From Clostridiales bacterium (GTDB taxonomy: Bacteria; Bacillota; Clostridia; Oscillospirales; Oscillospiraceae), in the NCBI GenBank assembly GCA_004557655.1, contig SFGJ01000004.1:62001-126000 (forward strand): DNA of 64,000 bases, given 5' to 3'. The notes below the pieces were generated by a model. The model made no database searches. It saw only the letters and a program-made list of their open reading frames with translations, and was not told the DNA's origin. Shown here in pieces: positions 1 through 5,965 of the stretch; position 1 is the stretch's first letter; every line of letters begins with the position of its first letter. A program made the translations under genes and the position numbers.

Positions 1-1
1 T

Positions 2-865
2 TATTTCGTTACTGAAAATCAACTTTCACATACACAGGTTGATGCCCGTTTTCCCAGCTTTCACCGTGATATAGCCCGTGGCAAATCTTCAGAAAACCGT
101 GCCTATGTTCTTAAAGATGGGGAGAAGTTCAACAAGCAACCGGACGGCTCATATTCCTACAAGGACACCGGCGGTCATCTTCATGAGGGGATCAATTTCT
201 CTGATACTTTTGAAGAGGGCGGCGAATTGCCCGACGAAAGGCAGGGCAAAAGCCGTGACGCTGACAAGATCGTGGATTTAATCAAGGCTGGCGCTTCTAA
301 TGAAGATATAGTGGACGCTGTTGCCTCTGCTTATCGTGATCTCGAAAAGGTGGAGCGTGTTCGCTCTATGTATCGTGACGCACAGTTCAAGGATTCATGG
401 CGTGATCTTGAAGTGATTTATATATTCGGTAAAACGGGCGGCGGTAAGACTCGTTCTGTTATGGACAAGTTTGGTTATACCAACTGTTACCGTGTTACCG
501 ATTACAAACACCCCTTTGATACCTATGACGGTCAAGATGTGATCATCTTTGAGGAGTTTCGCAGCGGCTTGAAGCATGGCGATATGCTAAACTATCTTGA
601 TGGTTATCCGCTCTTGCTTCCTTGTCGTTATTTCAATCGTCAAGCCTGTTTCACTAAGGTTTTTATCATTACTAACATTCCTCCGGAACAGCAGTATATA
701 AATGTTGATCCGGAAACCCGTCAGGCTTTTTTTCGTCGTATACATATTGTTCGGGAATTTCAAGATTCTGGCCGGGTTGTGGATTATCCGGGTGTACAAG
801 CCTATATTGATCGGTATAAATGGGTTGATGATTGTTTAAAAGAGCCTGTCCAAATGCACTTCTAA
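2..865 (+). CDS. Replication initiator Rep, HUH endonuclease plus SF3 helicase (CRESS-type), 5' truncated by window
   Basis: The frame is open from base 2 with no start codon, so the N-terminal part of the nuclease lies upstream of the window. The visible part has the HUH motif III pattern ENRAYVLK, with catalytic Tyr at 104-106 and Lys at 113-115. It then has a superfamily 3 helicase: Walker A GKTGGGKT at 428-451, Walker B VIIFEEF near 539-559 and motif C FIITN near 662. RRIHIV follows as a likely arginine-finger region. Such Rep proteins nick one strand and start rolling-circle replication of small circular DNA; related ones are known on Firmicutes plasmids (pCRESS groups) and CRESS-DNA viruses. 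It is the replication module of the phage. The family call is firm, the exact subgroup is not. Confidence 0.88.
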   Translation, partial: YFVTENQLSHTQVDARFPSFHRDIARGKSSENRAYVLKDGEKFNKQPDGSYSYKDTGGHLHEGINFSDTFEEGGELPDERQGKSRDADKIVDLIKAGASNEDIVDAVASAYRDLEKVERVRSMYRDAQFKDSWRDLEVIYIFGKTGGGKTRSVMDKFGYTNCYRVTDYKHPFDTYDGQDVIIFEEFRSGLKHGDMLNYLDGYPLLLPCRYFNRQACFTKVFIITNIPPEQQYINVDPETRQAFFRRIHIVREFQDSGRVVDYPGVQAYIDRYKWVDDCLKEPVQMHF

Positions 866-869
866 CTTG

Positions 870-900
870 GATTTAACCGCCCTTAAAGGGCGGCTAAATC
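870..900 (+). terminator. Hairpin after rep
   Basis: Arms GATTTAACCGCCCTT and AAAGGGCGGCTAAATC pair over about 14 positions just after the Rep stop. There is no T-run behind it, so it may attenuate or stabilise the transcript rather than end it. Confidence 0.5.
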
Positions 901-910
901 AAACCCTCTC

Positions 911-930
911 TTTGAATCTACACTTTCAAA
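911..930. repeat. Phage intergenic element, copy 1
   Basis: TTTGAATCTACACTTTCAAA, with palindromic outer arms TTTGAA/TTCAAA. It sits directly in front of TGAGGTTTTC and the ATG of the 33-residue gene. The same core is found at 5301-5320, 5947-5965 and 7163-7181. It could be an operator, a translational hairpin or a transposase site. Confidence 0.8.
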
Positions 931-943
931 TGAGGTTTTCTTT

Positions 944-1045
944 ATGTCCTCCAATTTTTTTGATAAATTCAAATATTTTGTGATTGCTGGCTTTGCTTAC
1001 GCTTTTGGGCGTTTCCTGTTTCAGCTTTTTAAGGGTATATTCTAA
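944..1045 (+). CDS. 33-residue membrane protein, candidate minor coat protein
   Basis: ATG at 944 follows the element at 911-930 and a TGAGGT ribosome site; stop TAA at 1043-1045. The protein has a basic-aromatic amphipathic start (FFDKFKYF), a short hydrophobic stretch and a basic end (FQLFKG). Its size and build match the class of M13 gene VII/IX minor coat proteins (about 32-33 residues), but no sequence homology is claimed. The stop is three bases before the tRNA. Function is inferred from size and place only. Confidence 0.6.
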   Translation: MSSNFFDKFKYFVIAGFAYAFGRFLFQLFKGIF

Positions 1046-1048
1046 TTC

Positions 1049-1122
1049 TGCGGGATGGTGTAATGGTAACATAACGGATTCGTTTTCCGTTGCTGCAAGT
1101 TCAAGTCTTGCTCCCGCATCCA
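1049..1122 (+). tRNA. tRNA with anticodon CGU (reads ACG, Thr) and encoded CCA
   Basis: A complete cloverleaf can be folded. The acceptor TGCGGGA/TCCCGCA is perfect. The D stem is GTGT/ACAT with loop AATGGTA. The anticodon stem ACGGA/TCCGT carries loop TTCGTTT. The variable part is TGCT, and the T stem GCAAG/CTTGC has loop TTCAAGT. CCA is encoded at 1120-1122. U8, A14, G18-G19, A21 and U33 are all in place. Odd points: base 37 is U, where a purine is normal; the discriminator is U; and the first pair is U-A, as in bacterial tRNA-Gln. Aminoacylation identity is therefore uncertain even though the anticodon is that for threonine. The gene lies between phage genes at 1045 and 1135, inside the operon. 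Confidence 0.85.
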
Positions 1123-1134
1123 AAGGGTGATTTT

Positions 1135-1299
1135 ATGTTTCTTGGTCTTTTGCCTTATCTTCTTTATTTTTTGCTTCTTTCTTTTTTCGTGCTTGCTGTT
1201 ATCGCTGTTGTGGCGTTTCTGGTTTGCTGTGCGATCATGCACGACAAGCCCTCAGATGGTTTGAAACTTCTTTTAGGAAAGGATTTCGATAATGATTAA
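1135..1299 (+). CDS. Small membrane protein, 54 residues
   Basis: The start ATG at 1135 is preceded by AAAGGGTGA at 1122-1130, right after the tRNA CCA; an in-frame upstream start would lie inside the tRNA and is rejected. The protein is a long hydrophobic helix (residues 1-34) with a short charged tail ending KDFDND. It overlaps the next gene by 8 bases. No family recognised; likely an inner-membrane virion or assembly protein. Confidence 0.65.
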   Translation: MFLGLLPYLLYFLLLSFFVLAVIAVVAFLVCCAIMHDKPSDGLKLLLGKDFDND

Positions 1300-1450
1300 G
1301 TTTCTCATTTATGCCGCCATTGCGCTGGTTTTCCTGTTCCTTTTCGTTCTCGTTGGCTCTGCCATGCTGTGGGTAGTGCTGAAAATCCTGCGCTCCCTGT
1401 TCCCCTATAAGTTTCAGCCGGGTAAAGCCCGGAAATCGGACGAAAAATAA
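1292..1450 (+). CDS. Small membrane protein, 52 residues
   Basis: ATG at 1292 overlaps the end of the preceding gene and follows AGGAAAGGA. About 30 hydrophobic residues are followed by a basic tail (KFQPGKARK), giving an outside-N, inside-C topology by the positive-inside rule. Such a build is typical of filamentous phage coat and assembly proteins. No homologue recognised. Confidence 0.65.
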   Translation: MIKFLIYAAIALVFLFLFVLVGSAMLWVVLKILRSLFPYKFQPGKARKSDEK

Positions 1451-1451
1451 C

Positions 1452-1470
1452 CCCCGGCACTTGGCCGGGG
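1452..1470. terminator. Terminator between convergent phage genes
   Basis: Arms CCCCGGC and GCCGGGG with loop ACTTG. Read on the minus strand it is followed by TTATTTTT, so it mainly serves the minus-strand gene ending at 1478; the plus-strand transcript also ends here. Confidence 0.7.
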
Positions 1471-1477
1471 ATGTGGG

Positions 1478-1639
1478 TTACTCCTTTTTATCTTTTAGTT
1501 CTTTTCGGAGTGCTTCAATTTCATCAATTAGAATTTGCTGGTTTTGCTGGATGTGTTTTGTTTTTACGATATTCAGTATCGTGTTTACAATTATACCGAT
1601 AATGATTACAAACCATCCAAAGAATTCAATTCTTGTCAT
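1478..1639 (-). CDS. Antisense small membrane protein with coiled-coil tail, 53 residues
   Basis: On the minus strand an ATG at 1639 is preceded by AGGAGG at good spacing. The product has an N-terminal membrane helix (FFGWFVIIIGIIVNTIL) and a charged, heptad-like C-terminal half (QQILIDEIEALRKELKDKKE). It is the only minus-strand gene inside the structural block and has its own near-consensus promoter at 1666-1694. Being separately and oppositely transcribed suggests it may be made in the lysogenic state, for example for superinfection exclusion or control; this is inference only. Confidence 0.72.
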   Translation of the reverse strand: MTRIEFFGWFVIIIGIIVNTILNIVKTKHIQQNQQILIDEIEALRKELKDKKE

Positions 1640-1665
1640 TTAAATTTATCCTCCTGTTTTTCTTC

Positions 1666-1694
1666 ATTATATCACTGAAAGGGTGGTTTTTCAA
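1666..1694 (-). promoter_or_regulatory. Minus-strand promoter for the antisense membrane gene
   Basis: On the minus strand TTGAAA (1689-1694) and TATAAT (1666-1671) are 17 bases apart. The -35 box overlaps the ATG of the adsorption gene on the other strand, so transcription here would run away from and compete with that gene. Confidence 0.75.
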
Positions 1695-2266
1695 TGAAAA
1701 AATATATTATTGCCGCCTTTTTGGCTTTTGGAATTTTCATTGCTTGTGTAGTTTCCGCTCATGCTGCAAGTGCGGAATCTGTTGTTTCTATCGTTAAGGA
1801 TATGTTTGGTGTTTGCCTTGAAACTGTAAATTCTGGCGAAGAGGATTGGGTGGCCGCTCGTAATCAAATTAATTCGCATTGGCAGTCTTATTCCTCGGTT
1901 TCATCTATGGGGCGTTTGTACCTTTCTTATGATGTTATGAGTAATCTTGTTGCCGAATTGAACGGTCAGGGCTTTCCTTGTCGGCTTGAGTGGAATCGGA
2001 ATTTGCAGCTTTATATTATTTATGGTCTTGGTGAGGTTGGTTCTGTTACTGGCGTTTCTGTTAATGGCCTTTATCTAACGAATGGTTCGCGTGACCTTTT
2101 TTGCTGTGAGTTCAACACCGATTCCCTTCTTTCCTCCATTTCCTCCAAACTTTCTACCGTCACCGATCGCCTTTCCACCCTTATCAGTAATGTTACACCA
2201 TCCATTCCGATCTTGAAAGCATCGATCTTTTGTTGTCTGCTTGTGCCCAATCTCTTTCTAATTTAA
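1694..2266 (+). CDS. Adsorption (pIII-like) protein, N-terminal part before a frameshift
   Basis: ATG at 1694 follows GAAAGGGTGG. Residues 1-25 form a clear signal peptide (MKKYIIAAFLAFGIF...) with cleavage likely after AHA. The secreted part has Cys pairs and a heptad-like stretch near residues 143-165. After about residue 166 the frame loses sense and ends at 2264-2266, while the next frame, open from 2191, continues with the same style of sequence. A single lost base between about 2190 and 2235 would explain this. The position and the signal peptide suggest the receptor-binding tip protein. Sequence similarity to known pIII is not evident. Confidence 0.6.
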   Translation: MKKYIIAAFLAFGIFIACVVSAHAASAESVVSIVKDMFGVCLETVNSGEEDWVAARNQINSHWQSYSSVSSMGRLYLSYDVMSNLVAELNGQGFPCRLEWNRNLQLYIIYGLGEVGSVTGVSVNGLYLTNGSRDLFCCEFNTDSLLSSISSKLSTVTDRLSTLISNVTPSIPILKASIFCCLLVPNLFLI

Positions 2267-3912
2267 ACAACTATTTCAATGGAGATTTTAGGTATTATTT
2301 TTTTGATATAATGAATGATGTTGCTTCGTCCGATACTTTCCTTGGTCAAATTAATTCTAAACTTGATACCGTCATTACCAAAATGACAAACGGTGGTGGC
2401 ACTGTTGATTTCAGCCCTATTATTAGTCGTTTAGACTCTCTTATTAGTCGTTTGAATTATCCTGAATATACCCCGGATTCTTTGCGTTGGTATACTCAAG
2501 GTTCATATTTCTCCGCGGATGTTTCAAATATTGGCTATGACGCTTTGTCTGCTCTATCTTCTTTAGCTATTTCCAACAACGCTAATATTGAAGTTTTTGA
2601 CGGGGCAAACACTTTCACTGTTCAGCGAATTGATTCTGTTGATCTCGTTGAAGAAACTATCAATGGTCATACCGGTTATTTCCTCCGGGCATTCGGATCT
2701 TTCTTTCGTTCTGTAAATGCTGTGAATGAGTATCATAGCGGCTATTTGTATCTGGGCCCGGCTGGTGACGGCAATTTGTTCTATGCTTCTGATACTTCTT
2801 CCGTTTCTCTTGACACTTCCGGTCTTGAAAATGCACTTTCAAACATCAATGATAATATCATTCATCTTTTTGGAGAATACGATTCTACTTATGAATTCCC
2901 TCTGATTCCTACCAGTTTTTCTTATAATGTCACTGTTTCTGGTGCTAAATCATCCCTTTTCGCTTCTGTTTCTGATTCTCCTGATCTTTATTATTGTTCG
3001 CATCCTTTTTTGCGTTTCGTGTCTTATTCTGGTTACCCCTCTGGGGATTCTCCTCTTGATTCTTCATATATTTGCAAGCCTGATGGTTTAAATGCGTTTA
3101 CTTATTTTGAAGATCTTTCTTCTAATCCTGTTTCTTCAGGTACTGTTCTGCATCGTACTTTTAACTTACGCTATTATAATGGGTTTTCCGTTATTTTTTC
3201 AGATGTTCCTTTTACCGTTTCTGTATCTGGCGATTCTTGTTATATTGATGGTACTATTGCACCTAAGTGGGATTCTTCCGGTTCTTGGCTTGGCTGGTAT
3301 CTCAATGATTCAATTATAATTTCTGATTCTGAGCCTGGTTTTCATATTTTGTCTTCTCCTCCGGCTTCCGGTGATTATTACATTTATTCAACTTCTTCCT
3401 CTCCTGTTCCTGTGGTTTATTCTACCCGTTTTACCGGCTTTTTGCAGTCGCAGGTTGTTCTTCTGCAGAATGCTATCGGTTCTATCGGCGGTTCTGATCT
3501 CGCCGGCGTGACCACTCGTCTGGATTCCATTCTTGGCAAGCTGGATTCTTCTTCCGGCTCTGATCTCATCACCCTGGAATCCACTGTTGCTAATATTGAA
3601 TCTACACTTTCAATTATTAATGACAAGCTGGATAACACCGCTATAAGCATAGAAAATACCACGGTGAATATCACCAATAATAATCCCGCCTACAATGTTT
3701 TCTATGTCACGGATGAAAACGGAGAGGAACATTCTATTACTTCTGTCGCCGCTGATTCCCTGTCTGCCAGCGGTAAGCTGCTTCAGTTCCTTTACAAGCT
3801 GGTTGTTGATGGTGCTCTCTCCGGTGTTGATAGTTCCGTGGACGGTTTAAATGATTTCTTCTTTGATAGTGCGCCCAGCAGTATTGTTGAGGGGGTGACT
3901 GTGTGGGATTGA
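2230..3912 (+). CDS. Adsorption (pIII-like) protein, main part in the shifted frame
   Basis: The frame is open from 2191; TTG at 2230 is the first usable start, but no ribosome site stands before it, so this is best read as the continuation of the gene at 1694. It is a large Ser/Thr/Asn/Tyr-rich extracellular protein of about 560 residues with repeated coil-like units (IDSKL/INDKL near both ends) and no clear C-terminal membrane anchor; the next gene begins inside its last codons. The joined protein would be about 735-740 residues. Role as host-receptor binding protein is inferred from size, composition and operon place. Confidence 0.6.
   Translation: MLSACAQSLSNLNNYFNGDFRYYFFDIMNDVASSDTFLGQINSKLDTVITKMTNGGGTVDFSPIISRLDSLISRLNYPEYTPDSLRWYTQGSYFSADVSNIGYDALSALSSLAISNNANIEVFDGANTFTVQRIDSVDLVEETINGHTGYFLRAFGSFFRSVNAVNEYHSGYLYLGPAGDGNLFYASDTSSVSLDTSGLENALSNINDNIIHLFGEYDSTYEFPLIPTSFSYNVTVSGAKSSLFASVSDSPDLYYCSHPFLRFVSYSGYPSGDSPLDSSYICKPDGLNAFTYFEDLSSNPVSSGTVLHRTFNLRYYNGFSVIFSDVPFTVSVSGDSCYIDGTIAPKWDSSGSWLGWYLNDSIIISDSEPGFHILSSPPASGDYYIYSTSSSPVPVVYSTRFTGFLQSQVVLLQNAIGSIGGSDLAGVTTRLDSILGKLDSSSGSDLITLESTVANIESTLSIINDKLDNTAISIENTTVNITNNNPAYNVFYVTDENGEEHSITSVAADSLSASGKLLQFLYKLVVDGALSGVDSSVDGLNDFFFDSAPSSIVEGVTVWD
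2825..2843 (+). repeat. In-gene match to the phage element
   Basis: TTGAAAATGCACTTTCAAA differs from the intergenic element only in the spacer. It lies in coding sequence (LENALSN) and may reflect codon use in a repeated coil motif rather than a site. Confidence 0.35.
3596..3613 (+). repeat. In-gene exact core of the phage element
   Basis: TTGAATCTACACTTTCAA is identical in its 18 bases to the copy at 911-930 but is inside the adsorption gene, coding IESTLS. Confidence 0.5.
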
Positions 3913-4076
3913 TCGCTGACCTTGTTCTTGTTTTTACTGATCTTGGAGATTTTTTCGAGTTCTGCCGTGATTTCTTCGACGCTCTTCCCTTTGCCGTTAA
4001 GCTGCTGTTCTACTTTGTGTTTGGCTCTATTTTGCTTTTCGGTTTGTTCAAACTCCTTATAAAGGTGGGATCATAA
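3903..4076 (+). CDS. Small membrane protein, 57 residues
   Basis: GTG start at 3903 after GAGGGGGTGA, overlapping the end of the adsorption gene by 10 bases. An acidic-aromatic first half (DLGDFFEFCRDFFDA) precedes a membrane helix (KLLFYFVFGSILLFGLF) and a short basic end. Placed where M13 has gene VI, directly after the adsorption gene, so it is a candidate end-cap partner of that protein. No homology seen. Confidence 0.62.
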   Translation: MGLIADLVLVFTDLGDFFEFCRDFFDALPFAVKLLFYFVFGSILLFGLFKLLIKVGS

Positions 4077-4077
4077 T

Positions 4078-4266
4078 ATGATAAGTTTTATTACGGCAAT
4101 TTTTCAGTGGTTGCCTACTCCCCTTTATATCCTTGTTTCGGCTATTTTTACATTTTTCTGCATTTTCGTGGGCGTTGTCCTCATTAAGGTAATTTGGAAT
4201 TTGATCAGCTTTGTGGTTAGTGTTCTTGGTGGTGTACTCGGAAAGGTGGTGTCTCTCTTTGTCTGA
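4078..4266 (+). CDS. Small membrane protein, 62 residues
   Basis: ATG at 4078 follows AAGGTGGGA one base after the previous stop. Nearly the whole protein is hydrophobic (two possible helices, residues 5-40 and 42-62). It overlaps the next gene by 8 bases. Likely an integral assembly or virion protein; family unknown. Confidence 0.62.
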   Translation: MISFITAIFQWLPTPLYILVSAIFTFFCIFVGVVLIKVIWNLISFVVSVLGGVLGKVVSLFV

Positions 4267-4513
4267 CCTTTTGAATTGCATTAAGACTTTTCTTTCCGGC
4301 GCTTGGGACTTTTTCACTGAAACCGATGTTCCCGGCCTTGGTTTTTCGTTTGCCGTTTTGCTGATAGGCCTTGCTCTGATTCCTATTTCTCTTTCTTTTC
4401 TTTCTCTCATCCTCGGTTTTCCAGTGGGTAATGTTTCTGACGCTGAATCTCTCGGCTCTCGCGGTACTCGCAATCCAAAAGTGTCTTCTGCCCGAAAAAA
4501 TGATGTGAGGTAA
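4259..4513 (+). CDS. Small membrane protein, 84 residues, TTG start
   Basis: The chosen start TTG at 4259 is preceded by AAAGGTGG about nine bases upstream and overlaps the stop of the preceding gene; the longer frame from 4211 lacks a ribosome site. One membrane helix (about residues 28-54, SFAVLLIGLALIPISLSF) is followed by a Ser/Arg-rich tail. No family recognised. Confidence 0.55.
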   Translation: MSDLLNCIKTFLSGAWDFFTETDVPGLGFSFAVLLIGLALIPISLSFLSLILGFPVGNVSDAESLGSRGTRNPKVSSARKNDVR

Positions 4514-4516
4514 TCT

Positions 4517-4690
4517 ATGCGTGATCTGATAATTTCTATTTTTGGTACATATACGCCTGTTACAGATTCTGCGGGCGTTCCGTTGCAAGGCATGGCCGGT
4601 GTAGATTGGCCTTATCTCGCCGGTGTTGCGCTTTTTGCGCTGGTGCTGTATAGCTTTTTCCGGCTTCTTGGGGTGGTGTTCAAACGATGA
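4517..4690 (+). CDS. Small membrane protein, 57 residues
   Basis: ATG at 4517 after GTGAGGT. An extracellular-looking N-half (GTYTPVTDSAGVPLQG) is followed by a membrane helix (YLAGVALFALVLYSFF) and a basic end (RLLGVVFKR), the layout of an inovirus coat protein. It sits just upstream of the two clear coat paralogues. Candidate minor coat protein. Confidence 0.6.
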   Translation: MRDLIISIFGTYTPVTDSAGVPLQGMAGVDWPYLAGVALFALVLYSFFRLLGVVFKR

Positions 4691-4833
4691 ATGAAATGAT
4701 TTTATTCTGTACGGCTATTCTCAATGCCATCTGCGATTTTCTCATTACCCCGCCTGTGTTTTATCTTTTTAGTTTGGTCTGCTTCGCTGCCATCATTGGC
4801 ATTTTGCGGAGTTTACTGAAAAATCTACATTGA
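4687..4833 (+). CDS. Small membrane protein, 48 residues
   Basis: ATG at 4687 overlaps the stop of the previous gene (ATGA), a sign of translational coupling. The product is almost wholly hydrophobic with two Cys and a short basic end (LRSLLKNLH). Function unknown. Confidence 0.58.
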   Translation: MNEMILFCTAILNAICDFLITPPVFYLFSLVCFAAIIGILRSLLKNLH

Positions 4834-4847
4834 AAGGAGCGATTTTA

Positions 4848-5039
4848 ACGACTGATCCCGTCACTGTGTCCAGCCTGCTGACTTCTGTCGGTACTGTGTT
4901 CACTAAAGTCATTGATTGGGTTGGCACTACTGCTTCAACTATTGCAGATGAGCCTATCCTGCTGCTGGCTTGCGTGGGCATTCCTCTGTGCGGTCTTGGC
5001 GTTGGTTTGTTTAAGCGTCTTCTGTCCGCCCGCGCCTGA
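4848..5039 (+). CDS. Coat-like protein A, 63 residues, apparent ACG start
   Basis: The protein is a close paralogue of the next gene: both share VGTTASTIA, PILLLACVGIPLCGLGVG and the end FKRLLSARA. An amphipathic N-half, one membrane helix and a basic C-terminus match major coat (pVIII-like) proteins without a signal peptide. No ATG, GTG or TTG stands at a usable distance from the ribosome site AAAGGAG (4833-4839). The codon eight bases further, at 4848, is ACG. A TTG at 4830 would lie upstream of the ribosome site. Either ACG is used or a former ATG is lost. Confidence 0.7.
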   Translation, partial: TTDPVTVSSLLTSVGTVFTKVIDWVGTTASTIADEPILLLACVGIPLCGLGVGLFKRLLSARA

Positions 5040-5081
5040 TCGTTTCTCGGTTTTTAATTTTTGCTGAAAGGAGAAAAGTCT

Positions 5082-5255
5082 ATGGATGCTCTGTTGACCG
5101 CTGTCGGTAATGTATTTACCTCCGCCATTGGTTGGGTTGGTACTACCGCTTCTACCATTGCCGGCCAGCCTATCCTGCTGCTGGCTTGTGTGGGTATTCC
5201 CCTGTGCGGCCTTGGTGTCGGTATGTTTAAGCGCCTGCTTTCTGCTCGTGCTTAA
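5082..5255 (+). CDS. Major coat-like protein B, 57 residues
   Basis: ATG at 5082 after GAAAGGAG with ideal spacing. Residues 1-25 are amphipathic, residues about 28-48 form the membrane helix (ILLLACVGIPLCGLGVGMF) and the end is basic (KRLLSARA), which would line the DNA in a filament. It is followed by a strong hairpin, as the major coat gene often is in filamentous phages. It is the best major coat candidate because its start is intact. There is no signal peptide, a feature known in some inoviruses. Confidence 0.75.
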   Translation: MDALLTAVGNVFTSAIGWVGTTASTIAGQPILLLACVGIPLCGLGVGMFKRLLSARA

Positions 5256-5261
5256 TAAAAA

Positions 5262-5296
5262 AGGAGGGTGTGCGTGCGCTCGCCGCACACCCTCCT
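5262..5296. other. Perfect 13-bp hairpin after coat genes: terminator or packaging signal
   Basis: Arms AGGAGGGTGTGCG and CGCACACCCTCCT are fully complementary around a 9-base loop. On the minus strand a T-run follows, on the plus strand none does. In filamentous phages a hairpin in single-stranded DNA marks packaging, and another hairpin ends the coat-gene transcript; either would fit here. Confidence 0.6.
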
Positions 5297-5300
5297 AATA

Positions 5301-5320
5301 TTTGAATATACACTTTCAAA
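5301..5320. repeat. Phage intergenic element, copy 2
   Basis: TTTGAATATACACTTTCAAA, one base different from copy 1, again followed by TGAGGTTTTTC and an ATG (the Zot-like gene at 5333). Confidence 0.8.
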
Positions 5321-5332
5321 TGAGGTTTTTCT

Positions 5333-5905
5333 ATGAAAACAAAGCCTGTTGCTCTTTCTCTTTATTTTGGAATCCCCGGTGCTGGTAAGTCCACCTTTGC
5401 CGCCTATCTTGCCAAAAAGGACATGAAAAAAGGCCGCAAGGTTTGGTCTAACTTCGGCATTACCGGCGCATATAAATGTGAAAAATCTGACTTTGGAAAA
5501 TACATGATGTGTGATGGTCGTCTTATCATTGATGAAGCCGGTTTGGAATACGATAACCGCAAAATGGCCATGACCAACGATGAAATTTATTTTTTCAAGT
5601 ATCACCGTCATTATCAACTTGATGTTGATTTTTTCTCCCAAGGTCTTGATGTTGATATTAAAATACGGAAACTTGCCCGTCATATCTATCTTATTAAACC
5701 CTCTTTGCTTCCGTTCTTCATTAAGCGGAAAGAGATCGGCCGCAAGGTCGGTATAAACGATATGACAAAGGAAATCTGTGATGAATACTTCTTTGTCCCC
5801 GCTATTGCTGGCGGCTCTAAGCTGATCTTCTGCCCCCCGCTCTGGAAACTGTTCAACACCCTATCCCGTAAGCCCCTGCCCGAAAAAACATGGGAAGTAT
5901 GGTAA
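5333..5905 (+). CDS. Zot/pI-like phage assembly ATPase, 190 residues
   Basis: ATG at 5333 lies behind the element at 5301-5320. Walker A is GIPGAGKST (residues 13-21) and Walker B is LIIDEAG (about residues 64-70), followed by a stretch like FSQGLDVDIKIRKLARHIY that resembles the sensor region of Zot proteins (inovirus pI). The protein powers extrusion of the filament through the membrane. It is short, with no obvious C-terminal membrane span, unlike M13 pI. It is last in the plus-strand operon and followed by a terminator. This gene is the strongest single marker that the block is an inovirus. Confidence 0.85.
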   Translation: MKTKPVALSLYFGIPGAGKSTFAAYLAKKDMKKGRKVWSNFGITGAYKCEKSDFGKYMMCDGRLIIDEAGLEYDNRKMAMTNDEIYFFKYHRHYQLDVDFFSQGLDVDIKIRKLARHIYLIKPSLLPFFIKRKEIGRKVGINDMTKEICDEYFFVPAIAGGSKLIFCPPLWKLFNTLSRKPLPEKTWEVW

Positions 5906-5935
5906 AGCCCCCACCTGCCGGTGAGGGCTTTTTTC
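5905..5935 (+). terminator. Rho-independent terminator of the phage structural operon
   Basis: Arms AAGCCCCCACC and GGTGAGGGCTT (one mismatch) with loop TGCC, followed by TTTTCTT. It overlaps the last base of the Zot stop. Confidence 0.85.
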
Positions 5936-5946
5936 TTGCGCTCTCC

Positions 5947-5965
5947 TTGAATGTGTACTTTCAAA
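5947..5965. repeat. Phage intergenic element, copy 3
   Basis: TTGAATGTGTACTTTCAAA. Unlike the other copies it is not in front of a plus-strand start; it lies between the structural-operon terminator and the end of a minus-strand gene, touching that gene's stop codon. Confidence 0.7.

Noticed and set aside
911..930. dif/Xer recombination site for phage integration
   Set aside because: The element is about 20 bases, lacks the 11-6-11 arms of dif, and occurs several times inside the phage.
1090..1134. Upstream extension of the 54-residue gene into the tRNA
   Set aside because: The extra start would lie in the T-arm region of the tRNA; the ATG at 1135 has its own ribosome site.
2191..2266. Programmed -1 frameshift in the adsorption gene
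   Set aside because: The overlap has no X-XXY-YYZ slippery heptamer and no strong downstream structure; a simple lost base is more likely.
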